The position numbers and the translations under genes are program-made. From Rhodovibrionaceae bacterium (GTDB taxonomy: Bacteria; Pseudomonadota; Alphaproteobacteria; Kiloniellales; DSM-21159), in contig JANQMX010000073.1 in the NCBI GenBank assembly GCA_028279885.1, positions 1-54,168 on the forward strand: DNA of 54,168 nt, written 5' to 3'. Each line of letters opens with the position of its first letter. Position 1 is the stretch's first letter. Positions 25,547-34,590 of this stretch are shown in pieces. The notes beneath the pieces are model-generated. The model searched no databases and was not told the origin of the DNA. It was given only the letters and a program-made list of their open reading frames with translations.

Positions 25547-25885
25547 ATGGCCATCACCCTCGGCGCGTTCACCAAGCAGAACGACGGCAGCTTCACCGGA
25601 ACCCTCAAGACCCTCAACGTCACCGCCAACCTCGTCATCGTCCCCGTGGACAAGATGTCCGAAAACGCCCCCGACTATCGCGTCTATGCCGGCAACGGTC
25701 AGCGCTATGAGGTCGGCGCCGGCTGGAGCCAGGTCGCCAAGTCGAGCGGCGAGACCTACCTGAACCTCAAGATCGCCGCGCCGGAATTCGGCCCCAACTG
25801 GGTGCGCGCCCGCCTCGTCAAGCTGGAAACGCCGACGGAGGACGGCGCCTCGCACCTCGCCTTGTGGGAGCCGCGCGAGCGCTGA
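25547..25885 (+). CDS. DUF736 family protein (first copy)
   Basis: 112 residues, ATG 25547 with GAAAGGA upstream. The pattern ITLGAFTKQNDGSFTGTLKT, then APDYRVYAGNGQ and YLNLKIAAPEFGP is typical of DUF736, a small beta-rich family almost confined to alphaproteobacterial plasmids and ICEs. A diverged second copy lies at 49765. Function unknown. A strong GC hairpin follows the gene at 25905-25929. Confidence 0.88.
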   Translation: MAITLGAFTKQNDGSFTGTLKTLNVTANLVIVPVDKMSENAPDYRVYAGNGQRYEVGAGWSQVAKSSGETYLNLKIAAPEFGPNWVRARLVKLETPTEDGASHLALWEPRER

Positions 25886-26218
25886 TCCCGCCCACTCCCG
25901 AAGACCCCGCCGGAGCGCATCCGGCGGGGCTTACCTTCATGCATTCTGCCGCGTTGACCCGCCGCAATCCAAGCGGTGTCGGTGCTGGTCGCGCCGACGG
26001 GTTTTCCGTCTCGATCTTCCCATTCTGCCATCCGGCGCAACGAGCCCGTAAAGGATCGCGGGCACCCTCCAAAATGCTCCGTTCCGCTTGCGCTCCACTC
26101 CGCATTTTGGCTCCTCCCGCGCCCGCTTCGCGGCGGCTTCGCCGTCCTTGACAGGCTCTATCCGGATGACCGGGGACCCCGTTCTCGACGGGAGAACGGC
26201 TCAATCAAGGAGGTTCCC
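25886..26218 (+). other. Non-coding spacer with hairpins
   Basis: Perfect stem CCCCGCCGGA (25905-25914) / TCCGGCGGGG (25920-25929), terminator-like but without a T run. CCAAAATGC (26069-26077) pairs with GCATTTTGG (26102-26110). CCGTTCTC (26179-26186) pairs with GAGAACGG (26192-26199) just before the AAGGAGG ribosome-binding site. No gene is visible. Confidence 0.6.
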
Positions 26219-26431
26219 ATGTCCATCCAGATCATTTCCACCCACGACATCCGCGTTGAATATCGTGGCCAATTCTACGCCGAGGACGAGCTGCGCGAGA
26301 GTATCTGGCTCGTCAATATGGAGCTGCGCAACGGCCTGCCGAGGCGCGAGCGTATCGAGGCCAAGCGGCAGATCACGGAGATGGAAGCAGCACTGAAAGC
26401 ACTGCTGAACACAGCGGAGGCGGGGCATTGA
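26219..26431 (+). CDS. Small conserved-looking ICE protein (70 aa), unknown
   Basis: ATG 26219 has a strong AAGGAGG ribosome-binding site 5-6 nt upstream. The N-terminus (IQIISTHDIRVEYRGQFYA) looks like beta strands; residues 25-65 form a charged helix pair (RRERIEAKRQITEMEAALKA). There is no domain I can name. Its place between DUF736 and the rdfS-like gene suggests a backbone gene of the element. Confidence 0.7.
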   Translation: MSIQIISTHDIRVEYRGQFYAEDELRESIWLVNMELRNGLPRRERIEAKRQITEMEAALKALLNTAEAGH

Positions 26432-26596
26432 GCCCCGCTTTTCGCGGCGTTTTCGAGCCAGATACCGGTCTCCCGTCCATTCATCGCGAGGAGGGGATCG
26501 TTTTTAGCGCCCCCCGTTTTTCGATCCTGAGCAAACGCGCTCCCCGCCGACATCCTTCGCCCATTCGCGTCGAACTTCGCCGAAAGGAGCCAAAGG

Positions 26597-26836
26597 ATGA
26601 CCGATCACACATCGAGAGCGGCCGAGGCCCGCAAAGGCTCGCCGTTCCTTTCCACGCGGGAGGCTGCATTCTATCTGGGTCTTTCCTTCCGCACCCTTGA
26701 AAAGATGCGCTTGACGGGCAACGGCCCGCGCTTCCGCAAGCATGGTCGTTTTGTCCGCTACCACATCGTCGACCTCGATGCCTGGTCGGAAGGAAGAGGG
26801 CATTCCTCGACATCTGACGGGGGAGAACACGGATGA
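26597..26836 (+). CDS. RdfS-like excisionase (helix-turn-helix)
   Basis: 79 residues, ATG 26597 with AAGGAG upstream. FLSTREAAFYLGLSFRTLEK and GPRFRKHGRFVRYHIVDLDA form the winged helix-turn-helix of the MerR/excisionase-like group. In ICEMlSym the recombination directionality factor RdfS is a protein of this type encoded ahead of traF and the relaxase gene, the same order as here. It overlaps traF by ATGA. It probably promotes excision; here the integrase partner would be a serine recombinase rather than the tyrosine recombinase known for RdfS. It may instead mainly regulate transcription of the transfer operon. Confidence 0.75.
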   Translation: MTDHTSRAAEARKGSPFLSTREAAFYLGLSFRTLEKMRLTGNGPRFRKHGRFVRYHIVDLDAWSEGRGHSSTSDGGEHG

Positions 26837-27336
26837 AAAGGCCGGCTTTTCTGCCTCTCGCCGCCACGCTTGCGGGTATCGCGCTGGTCGGCTTATCCGC
26901 CATCGCGCACCCTCAGCCGCGCCTTGTCTGGAACGCATCGGCCAGCGCGCCGATCGGTCTTTACCGTGTCATCTCCGGTGCGTCGGAACGCGGCGATTTC
27001 GTCCTGGTTCGCATCCCGAAATCCATCGAAAGCTTGGCCGCCATTCGCGGCTATCTGCCCGCCGGCATACCGCTCATCAAGCGCGTTGCCGCCGTCGCCG
27101 GGGATGATGTCTGCGTCTTCGACGGGGCGATCATCGTCAATGGCGAGATCGTTGCCCGCCAGCGCAGGGCGGATCGGGCAGGCCGTTCCCTCCCGCGCTG
27201 GAACGAATGCCGGGAACTTGTCCAGGGCGAATTCTTCCTCCTGACGAAAGCTCCGGACTCCTTCGACAGCCGCTATTTCGGGCCGGTGACGAGCGCCCGC
27301 GTGATCGGGAGGCTCGCACCGCTATGGATCGACTGA
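26833..27336 (+). CDS. traF: TraF-type S26 signal peptidase for pilin maturation
   Basis: 167 residues. A hydrophobic N-terminal segment (about 10-25) anchors it in the inner membrane. The catalytic serine lies in SASAPIGLY (Ser38) and the general-base lysine in PLIKRVAAVAGDD (Lys83), both in the S26/TraF arrangement. In IncP-like systems TraF processes and cyclises the TrbC pilin. It overlaps both neighbours, showing a translationally coupled rdfS-traF-slt unit. Confidence 0.92.
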   Translation: MKRPAFLPLAATLAGIALVGLSAIAHPQPRLVWNASASAPIGLYRVISGASERGDFVLVRIPKSIESLAAIRGYLPAGIPLIKRVAAVAGDDVCVFDGAIIVNGEIVARQRRADRAGRSLPRWNECRELVQGEFFLLTKAPDSFDSRYFGPVTSARVIGRLAPLWID

Positions 27337-27971
27337 GCCCCCTTATTTTCGCGGCCGTCACCATCGTTTCCCCAGCTTACGCCGCGCCGCTCGACCAGTT
27401 TCAAGCGCATATCAAAGAGGCCTCACAGCGTTTCGGCATCCCCGCCAGATGGATCGAAGCGGTCATCACGGCCGAGAGCAGCGGTGAGCCGAAGGCCGTT
27501 TCACCCAAGGGCGCCATGGGCCTGATGCAGCTCATGCCGGAGACCTGGGCCGAGTTGCGCGATCAGCACGATCTTGGCGCCGATCCCTTCGATGCGCGCA
27601 TGAACATCCTTGCCGGAACCGCCTATCTCAAGGCCATGCAGGGGCGGTTCGGCTATCCGGCGCTGTTCGCCGCGTACAACGCCGGACTGGGGCGTTATGA
27701 GGACCATCTGCGGACCGGAAGGCCGCTTCCCGCCGAGACCCGCGCCTATGTCGCGCGCATCAGGGAAATGCTCGCGGGTGCGGGCGGATTCGCTCTGCAC
27801 GGAACGATTTCCCCGCCGACCGGCACGCAGAATCCCGATCAAATCGTCTCCGGCCAGCGGCTCTTTTTCTCCCTCTCGCCGACGAAAAGCGAGGCCGCAG
27901 GTGACCAAAATGTCATCTCTAATGGCGAGCTTTTCGTGCCGCTTTCGACGCGAAAGTCGGATGAAAAATGA
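27324..27971 (+). CDS. Lytic transglycosylase of the transfer apparatus
   Basis: 215 residues from ATG 27324, overlapping the traF stop. A signal peptide (LIFAAVTIVSPAYA) ends near residue 18. The SLT domain follows: WIEAVITAESSGEPKAVSPK with the catalytic glutamate in the AESSG segment, then GLMQLMPETW and AAYNAGLGR. It would open peptidoglycan for assembly of the type IV secretion channel. The last 50 residues are a low-complexity tail. Confidence 0.92.
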   Translation: MDRLSPLIFAAVTIVSPAYAAPLDQFQAHIKEASQRFGIPARWIEAVITAESSGEPKAVSPKGAMGLMQLMPETWAELRDQHDLGADPFDARMNILAGTAYLKAMQGRFGYPALFAAYNAGLGRYEDHLRTGRPLPAETRAYVARIREMLAGAGGFALHGTISPPTGTQNPDQIVSGQRLFFSLSPTKSEAAGDQNVISNGELFVPLSTRKSDEK

Positions 27972-28336
27972 GGCGAGAAATGCGACGTCAAAATCCGCTT
28001 TCCCCTGAGCTTCTCGTTCCCGCCTTCGCCCGGCGGTGCGCTTCGCCGCCGTCGGGCTTTGTCCTCTTCAGGACAGGTAATCGCAGATGAACGTACATGG
28101 TCGTAGGCAGGCTGATAGGAGCCGCGTAAGGCAAGATGAAGCTCCGGCACCATCCGCAGTGTTGCGGATAGTAAGCCTTTGTCTGCACATCGGTTTTTCT
28201 TATGTGCGATGGTGCTACGCACCCCCGCCATGGTGCCATGGGGGCGGCAACGCCCCGGTTTTCTTAGGCGTGATTGGCACTAATTCCCAGAGGCTCCACT
28301 CGTGGCCATTCTATTGGGGTCTATGAGGAGCAGACC
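27972..28336 (+). other. Intergenic region before the relaxase, candidate origin of transfer
   Basis: 365 bp with no gene. It holds several inverted repeats: TGTCCT-CTTC-AGGACA (28060-28075), ATCCGCA-GTGT-TGCGGAT (28152-28169), GCACAT/ATGTGC (28185-28190, 28202-28207) and a GC-rich pair around 28218-28245. In related ICEs oriT lies upstream of the relaxase gene. A nick site cannot be named from the sequence. GAGGAG (28325-28330) is the ribosome-binding site for the relaxase GTG. Confidence 0.45.
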
Positions 28337-30313
28337 GTGTTCGACGACGACGATTTCAAGCCCAAGCTCGGCAAGATCCGCTCTCGCGGCGCGAAGGGCG
28401 GACGCAAGTTCCTGCATCAGGTTTTGGCTGCGTCGAACCTCGCGCGCGGCGGGGCGGGCGGCACAGGCAAGTCCCGCTTCACCGGCAGCCGTATCGGGCG
28501 CGGCGCGGGCGTCGGACATGTGCTGGCGAACCGAGACCGTTACGCCGCCTTCCGCCAGCGTCGCGTCATCATCAAATCCCGCATCGTCAAGCTGGCCGGG
28601 AAGGGGATGAACGGGGCGCGAGCGCACCTGCGCTATATCCAGCGCGACGGCGTGACCCGCGAGGGGGAGCCTGGCGAGCTTTACGGTGCTGAGCAGGACC
28701 GGGTAGATGGAAAGGCCTTCCTGGAGCGTTCGGAGGGCGACCGCCACCAGTTCCGCTTCATCGTCTCGGCCGAGGACGGCGCGGAATACGACGACCTCAA
28801 GCTGCTTACTCGTCGCTTGATGGCTCGCATGGAGGAAGACCTGGCTACCCACCTCGATTGGGTGGCGGTCGACCACTACAACACCGGCCATCCGCACACG
28901 CATATCCTGCTGCGTGGTCGCGACGAGCGGGACAACGACCTCATCATCGCCCGGGATTACATCACCACCGGCATGCGCGAGCGTGCCGCCGAGATTGTGA
29001 GTCTGGATTTCGGGCCGCGGTCGGATGTCGAGATCGAGAACCGGCTGCGACGCGAAGTCGAGCAGGAGCGCCTGACCAGCATCGACCGCCGCCTCATCCG
29101 CGACATGGACGACGCGGGTCTCGTCACCGCGACCAACCGCGACGCCTTCCAGCAAAGCCTGCGCGTGGGCCGGCTGCAGAAGCTGAGGCGGTTGAGTTTG
29201 GCCGAGGAACTCCGCCCCGGTCGGTGGCGGCTGGAAGAGGGGCTGGAGGACACACTACGCTGCATGGGCGAGCGTGGCGACATCATCAAGACCATGCACC
29301 GCGAGATGGCCGGGAAAAACATCGCCCGCAGTCCCGCCGATTACGTGGTCCTCGACCCAGGAGACCCGACCGTGAAACCGGTCATCGGGCGCGTGGTAGC
29401 ACGCGGGCTATCCGACGAACTCAAAGACCGCCATTATCTGATCGTCGACGGGATAGATGGACGGCCCCACTACGTCGACATCGGCAGGGGCGAGGCGACC
29501 GAGCCGACACCGGACGGCAATATCGTGCGGGTGACGCCGAAGACCACTGAGCCTCGGCGAGTGGACCGGACCGTCGCGGAGGTCGCCGCTGCCAACGACG
29601 GGCGCTACACCATCGACCTTCACCTCAAGCACGATCCCCGCGCCACCGAGGAATACGCCGAGACCCATGTGCGGAGGCTCGAAGCCATTCGCCGCACCAC
29701 CGGTGGTGTTGCCCGCGAGCCCAACGGCACTTGGATCATCGCGCCCGACCATATTGACAAGGTGGTGGAATACGAGCGGAGTCAGGCTCGCGCAGCGCCT
29801 GTCATCGTGGAGAAGCTCTCCCATCTCACGCTCGACCAGCAGGTGGGCGCCAACGGCGCCACGTGGCTCGATCGAGAGCTCGTCTCGGATCACCGTGAGC
29901 CCAGCCGTGACTCCGGTTTCGGCCGGGAGGTGTGTGAGGCCCAGGCGCGCCGCCGGCAATGGCTGATCGCGGAGGGCTACGCTCATGAAGAACAAGACCG
30001 AGTCGTCTATCGCGCCAACATGCTGGCGACTCTGCGCCGTCGCGAGCTTGCCCGTGTTTCCGGTCAGCTCTCCGATCAACTTGGCCTCGCCTATGTCGAG
30101 ACCCGCTCCGGCGAACCAGTCGAAGGCACGCTTCGCCGCTCCGTCGAACTCGCCAGCGGCAAATACGCCCTTGTCGAGAAGAGCCGCGAATTCACCCTCG
30201 TCCCTTGGCGCCCCGTTCTCGAACGCCACATCGGCAAGCAGGTCTCGGGGGTCAGGCGCGGTGACGGTGTCTCCTGGACTTTCGGGCGGCAGAGGGGGAT
30301 GGGGATTTCGTGA
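28337..30313 (+). CDS. rlxS: Relaxase, VirD2/RlxS type with DUF3363 region
   Basis: 658 residues from GTG 28337. The N-terminal basic region is followed by the relaxase domain: RAHLRYIQRDG with candidate catalytic Tyr100 and the metal-binding motif GHPHTHILLRG (His185, His187, His189). The C-terminal half matches DUF3363. It would nick oriT and pilot the transferred strand. The GTG start is preferred over an upstream ATG at 28274 because GAGGAG is well placed before it. The large ATPase gene that follows on the other strand separates it from traG. Confidence 0.9.
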   Translation: MFDDDDFKPKLGKIRSRGAKGGRKFLHQVLAASNLARGGAGGTGKSRFTGSRIGRGAGVGHVLANRDRYAAFRQRRVIIKSRIVKLAGKGMNGARAHLRYIQRDGVTREGEPGELYGAEQDRVDGKAFLERSEGDRHQFRFIVSAEDGAEYDDLKLLTRRLMARMEEDLATHLDWVAVDHYNTGHPHTHILLRGRDERDNDLIIARDYITTGMRERAAEIVSLDFGPRSDVEIENRLRREVEQERLTSIDRRLIRDMDDAGLVTATNRDAFQQSLRVGRLQKLRRLSLAEELRPGRWRLEEGLEDTLRCMGERGDIIKTMHREMAGKNIARSPADYVVLDPGDPTVKPVIGRVVARGLSDELKDRHYLIVDGIDGRPHYVDIGRGEATEPTPDGNIVRVTPKTTEPRRVDRTVAEVAAANDGRYTIDLHLKHDPRATEEYAETHVRRLEAIRRTTGGVAREPNGTWIIAPDHIDKVVEYERSQARAAPVIVEKLSHLTLDQQVGANGATWLDRELVSDHREPSRDSGFGREVCEAQARRRQWLIAEGYAHEEQDRVVYRANMLATLRRRELARVSGQLSDQLGLAYVETRSGEPVEGTLRRSVELASGKYALVEKSREFTLVPWRPVLERHIGKQVSGVRRGDGVSWTFGRQRGMGIS

Positions 30314-30373
30314 AGCAAAGTAGGCAGGCCACGTCCCACTCTGAACTTGCGTTTCAGCTTGCCTTTAAGGCAG

Positions 30374-33300
30374 CTATCTACGCGGCAACCTCAGTGTCCC
30401 ATGTACCCGCCAGAGTGCCTCCAGGACTGGAATGTCGCCGGCGGCACCTTCCGTGCTTATGGAAATTGTCAATGCGCTGCCCTTCATGCCGACATTTTCC
30501 AAGATACGCACCCCGGGGGAAACCTCGCCGCCAAGGCGCTTGAGATAGGCGAAGCTGTCCGTTGTCCCGCCCGTGGTTGCAACGACAATCCTGTCCTCAA
30601 GGCGCACAATTTCATCAGCGGAGAGGCTCTTCATGGTCTCAAGCAGCGCAATGTCGCCGCTTCGGATGACCGGATAGGCGCTATCGTCTGTCACACGGAC
30701 GGCCACGAGATTCCTGTCCAAAATTTTGCTGGCGTTGATCGGGCAGGCTTCCTCCTTCCCCTCAAAGCTCTCCTGGTCATAGAGTACGCCAACGACCGGC
30801 AGCAGCCGGGTCTTTGCCCTCGGCAGCACCCGAGTCGGTGCTACTCTGTCGGTTCCAGTCCGGTCGCAGGCGAGAACGACACGGGACGGGTCGACCCGGT
30901 CCCCTAGGAGGCGTCGTAGATAAATCTTGTCGTTGCTCAGTGCGACCACCGGATCGCCGTCGCCGGCCTCTTGTTCGAGAGACACGATGACGACCTGTCC
31001 CTGAAGGGCGAAGGAACCGAGTCCGGGCGACCTGACCCCGTACAGTGCGACTTCGCCCAGATCGTTCAGATCGAAAGTCTCGCCGGGCTGCGCCAGCGCC
31101 AGGACGTTCGTGCTACTCCGGGCGCTTACCTCGCCAAGCAACGGTAACGACTGTCGGGTGAGCTCTGCCGGTGTGGGGGCGGGCGGCGGGTCAATAAGGA
31201 AAAGGTCGCGGTCCTCTCGCGTCAGCCGTCCCATGAAACGCGCATATGCTGCGGAGCAACTTCGCAACAGTCGGTCAATCTGATCGAAGACCTGGGAAAC
31301 CTGTCCCGCCTCGAAGGGCGTGATTTCATGCAGGCGGTGGTGCGCCTTGTTTATGATGGTGTAGAAGGGTGCCGTGTTGCGAAGCGCGTTATGCGAGAGC
31401 AATGCCTCGAAGGGTGCTTCGTCAAACGGCCGCTCACCGTTGTTTCGCGCCGAGCGGAGAGCGTTGATCAGGTCGGCCAGCGTCGGCTTGTGCATGACCA
31501 TAGGGTCAGTCGCCAGCAGGTCCCAGAGCCGGTTCTCGACATAGAGTCTGACCTTGCTCATGAATTGCTGCGCCTTGCCGGCATTATTCTCGTCCGCTTG
31601 CCAGTCCTTTTGCAGTTCGTAAATCTCTTCCACCGCAGGGCTGACCGCTGCCGTCAGACGCGAGCTTGATATCGGATTGATCACGAGGGTATGCCACGAG
31701 GGCACGTCGGTGGATCGCCGGGGAAGTTTGTCCCTTATGGCTGCTAGAAACCGGTAGTCGTTGGAGGTGATCACCGCCCGCATGCCATGCGCCGGCATCT
31801 GCGGGATTGCCGCTGCAAGATTCTCGGCGTTTATCGGATCAAAGTGAGTCTGGGGATCATCGAGCAACATGCAGTCGACACCCCCCGAGTTCGACCGGAC
31901 ACGTTCCCACAGGCTGAAGACGAAGGCCCACACACACGCCCGCAGCAAAGAGGAATTCATGATCTTGTGGGCCGGTACCTGCATGTCACCGATCTCGGCG
32001 CGCAGGCCGATGCCCTTTTCTTCCGTCGCGTCGAACCCGCTGTAGCTCGGGCCGCCGAGATAGTGTGGGCTGTAGATCCTGCCCAGCCACTCTTTCGTTC
32101 CGCGGTCGAGAATCTGGATAAGCCCAGACACCTGTTGAAACACAAGAGTCTCGAAGCCTGCAAATTCCTCCATCGCGTCGGCCGCTCGATCAATCAGATC
32201 GAGCCTCGCGATGAGAGTGGAGTATTGTTTCCGGGTTGTTTCCAACTCGTCGTGTTGGCGGAGCAGGGACACGATAGGCGCCGTGTTCTCAATGCACATC
32301 CGCAGTGTCTCGATCTGCTCACGCAGTGGCAGCTTGTCCGGCTGGGACCCCTCTGTTTCGGCCTGCTCGGCGCTTCCGGTCTCCGGCTGACCTGGCGCCC
32401 CGATATAGCGCTCGACGAGCCTCTTGAGTGCGTCCGCGCTCGCGGAGCGATACTTCGAGAGCCGGATCGCCTGAACGATGTTCCCAACCCGCGTGGTAAG
32501 CATCCCCGCCTTAAATTCTTCCGGCCAGTTCACCGGTTTTGCCGCAGGCATGTCGGGCAGCGCGGCGGCAGTGAGGGCATCTTCCCAGAGCGGGACAGCA
32601 TTGCGCCTCAGGCCCTGAAGCCGCCCTCCGAATGTCCGGTCTGCCAGCAGTTCTTCCAGATATGACTTGCGATAGATATCCAGTAGCTCGGCAGGAGGGG
32701 CCTTGTCTGCGAACGCTCGCAGGGATTCCGGCAGCCGCTCCAGAAATTCGCGGGCCGCATCCTGTTCCCACTCCTCGTCGCCTTTCGCCGCGTCCGCATC
32801 GGCCTCTGCGCACAGCCGTAGCGCGTCCTTGACGCCCTTGTCCAACAGCGCATCAGGCGGCACCTTATCCAGGTCCGTGTCGCAGACCGGGCAGTTTTCC
32901 AGTTCCGCACCATCATGATGCTCGCGATGCCACGCGGCGACCCTTGTATAAAGCTGCCACCGCGCCGCCTCTTGCTTGTTCCGCAGCCGTTCCGCCACGG
33001 CTGACGCGCGCGAGACCATATCCTCTATCAGGGCCTCCCCCGCACCAATGTCACCATCGGGAACGGCACGCAGACTCTTGATGAGGGCAACCGATGGCAA
33101 TCCACCCAGCGCGCCCGGTTTGAGCAGATCGGTGGCAGCACGCAACTGTTGCAGCATGCCGTCAATATCCTGCCTGGAGGCCAGTTGCAGCGTTTGCCCT
33201 AGGATCGTTTCTGCTGCGCTCTCAAGGCTTTTCTTCTTTTTCTCAAGCCACTTTCGCGCGTCCGAGATCGAGTTTTTGGACTGATCCTTGGTCGCCTCCT

Positions 33301-34387
33301 CGTCCGGCGCGACCACGCTAGCCGGGTCGCCGAGGTCCGGCTGAGCAGACCATGCATCCTGAATGGTCTGCCGCTTAAGCTTGAATTCTCCCAGTGTCTG
33401 GCTGGCGTTCGTCTGAGATTTCTTTCGTTCATCGGTCCTGAGCCGCTTGACCACTCTCTTGGACCTGCGGCCCAGGTCCTCCAGCGGTTTCAGGCCGGTT
33501 AACTGCGCGACCGCCTGCGCAAATGTGGTCTTTTCGTCAAAACGCATATGCGCGGCGATTCCCGGCATTAGCGTTCCTGCCTCGACCGCAATCTCGGGAA
33601 GGCCGAGGTCTTCAAGTCCGGTCACGGACATGCTGATCCTGCCGCGTTCGCTCACACTCAGTCCCCGCCGTACGACACATATGTCGTCCGATCCTTCAGC
33701 GTGAAATGTCAGTTGCGCCCAGGTGTCGATTCTTGGCCTATCGCCAAGCGCTTCGAGTTCGGCGCCCGACGGGATCGGCACGATCGGCGGAAGCGTAAAG
33801 CCCGGCTCTTCGCCCTGGTTCTCGTCTTCACCGTCTCCTGCCGTCCGGTACACTTCCATCGGTTCATGGACGTCGTCAGGCATATGCTGCGAGCGAAGCG
33901 CTTTGCCCGTCAGGCACCAGATGATCACATTTTGCAGGGCGGTTTTGCCGGCGCCGTTGAAACCGCTAATCAGGGTTACGTCGCGCTCGATGTCGAGCGC
34001 AAAGTCCTCGGCGTCTTCGCCTTGTGCACCGCAATGCCTGTGCAACCCGGAAATCCGGTGGGCTTCGATGCGTCTCAGTCTCCACAACTGTTCTGACGCA
34101 GCCCTCGCGCCCTCTATCTCTTTTGGAGCAGGAGCCTCCTCTGTAAGGGCCTTCAATATGTCCTCGATCTCGCGGGCTTGCACCGCCTTGGCGCGGGGCC
34201 AGAGATCGCGGTGATGGGAGTAGTAGGAGAGAACCCGCCGCGAGTCGTCGTTCCTGACAACAAACGGCTCCCCGCCGGACGGTATTGCGACCGGCTGTCC
34301 CGCCAGTAGCGCGGATAGCAGTTCTTCGAGTCCGCAATCCACGAGATTGACCGGGGTACGATCGAATGTGTCACGATCGGATGTCAT
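30374..34387 (-). CDS. SMC/Rad50-like ATPase fused to tandem LexA/S24-like peptidase domains
   Basis: 1337 residues. The ATPase head has Walker A GFNGAGKT (142-149) and Walker B MLLDDPQTHFD (840-850). Long helical arms between them carry a CPVC motif (499-502), a possible zinc hook or zinc site. The last 240 residues form two S24-like modules. The second keeps Ser1236 (DDSAYPVIRSGD) and Lys1283 (AYLKRLGG), the catalytic pair of LexA/UmuD-type proteases. The first has a Ser near 1120 but Arg in the lysine position. It stands alone on the opposite strand between rlxS and traG. A damage- or phage-sensing role is plausible but unproven. The S24 call rests on motif spacing. Confidence 0.75.
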   Translation of the reverse strand: MTSDRDTFDRTPVNLVDCGLEELLSALLAGQPVAIPSGGEPFVVRNDDSRRVLSYYSHHRDLWPRAKAVQAREIEDILKALTEEAPAPKEIEGARAASEQLWRLRRIEAHRISGLHRHCGAQGEDAEDFALDIERDVTLISGFNGAGKTALQNVIIWCLTGKALRSQHMPDDVHEPMEVYRTAGDGEDENQGEEPGFTLPPIVPIPSGAELEALGDRPRIDTWAQLTFHAEGSDDICVVRRGLSVSERGRISMSVTGLEDLGLPEIAVEAGTLMPGIAAHMRFDEKTTFAQAVAQLTGLKPLEDLGRRSKRVVKRLRTDERKKSQTNASQTLGEFKLKRQTIQDAWSAQPDLGDPASVVAPDEEATKDQSKNSISDARKWLEKKKKSLESAAETILGQTLQLASRQDIDGMLQQLRAATDLLKPGALGGLPSVALIKSLRAVPDGDIGAGEALIEDMVSRASAVAERLRNKQEAARWQLYTRVAAWHREHHDGAELENCPVCDTDLDKVPPDALLDKGVKDALRLCAEADADAAKGDEEWEQDAAREFLERLPESLRAFADKAPPAELLDIYRKSYLEELLADRTFGGRLQGLRRNAVPLWEDALTAAALPDMPAAKPVNWPEEFKAGMLTTRVGNIVQAIRLSKYRSASADALKRLVERYIGAPGQPETGSAEQAETEGSQPDKLPLREQIETLRMCIENTAPIVSLLRQHDELETTRKQYSTLIARLDLIDRAADAMEEFAGFETLVFQQVSGLIQILDRGTKEWLGRIYSPHYLGGPSYSGFDATEEKGIGLRAEIGDMQVPAHKIMNSSLLRACVWAFVFSLWERVRSNSGGVDCMLLDDPQTHFDPINAENLAAAIPQMPAHGMRAVITSNDYRFLAAIRDKLPRRSTDVPSWHTLVINPISSSRLTAAVSPAVEEIYELQKDWQADENNAGKAQQFMSKVRLYVENRLWDLLATDPMVMHKPTLADLINALRSARNNGERPFDEAPFEALLSHNALRNTAPFYTIINKAHHRLHEITPFEAGQVSQVFDQIDRLLRSCSAAYARFMGRLTREDRDLFLIDPPPAPTPAELTRQSLPLLGEVSARSSTNVLALAQPGETFDLNDLGEVALYGVRSPGLGSFALQGQVVIVSLEQEAGDGDPVVALSNDKIYLRRLLGDRVDPSRVVLACDRTGTDRVAPTRVLPRAKTRLLPVVGVLYDQESFEGKEEACPINASKILDRNLVAVRVTDDSAYPVIRSGDIALLETMKSLSADEIVRLEDRIVVATTGGTTDSFAYLKRLGGEVSPGVRILENVGMKGSALTISISTEGAAGDIPVLEALWRVHGTLRLPRR

Positions 34388-34512
34388 AAGACACCTCTTC
34401 TATTTTCTCAGCGTCCAAGCGTAATTCTGTGTAGTGCTTTTGGCTCTTTGCAGTTGGAGAAGTAAATTACTTGTAGAATATACTGCCTTGGATGAAGAGA
34501 CGTGCATTTCAG

Positions 34513-34562
34513 CGTACATAAAGGATATAACAGAATCGCCCATATCACGCGATTCTCGTTCC
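34513..34562 (+). promoter_or_regulatory. Shared 50-bp upstream motif, copy before traG
   Basis: Begins CGTACATAAAGGATATAACA and ends with the inverted repeat GAATCGC/GCGATTC and CTCGTTCC. Matches the copies at 39790 and 51787. The motif starts 78 bp before the traG ATG. Confidence 0.65.
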
Positions 34563-34590
34563 GTTTGTCTTGAACAGCGGAATGATACTC

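Noticed and set aside
24525-26218. CRISPR array in the repeat-rich stretch
   Set aside because: No regularly spaced direct repeats of 20-40 bp with unique spacers; no cas genes anywhere in the window.
25886-26218. Hairpin at 25905-25929 as a standard Rho-independent terminator
   Set aside because: The stem is strong but no T run follows, so it was described only as terminator-like.
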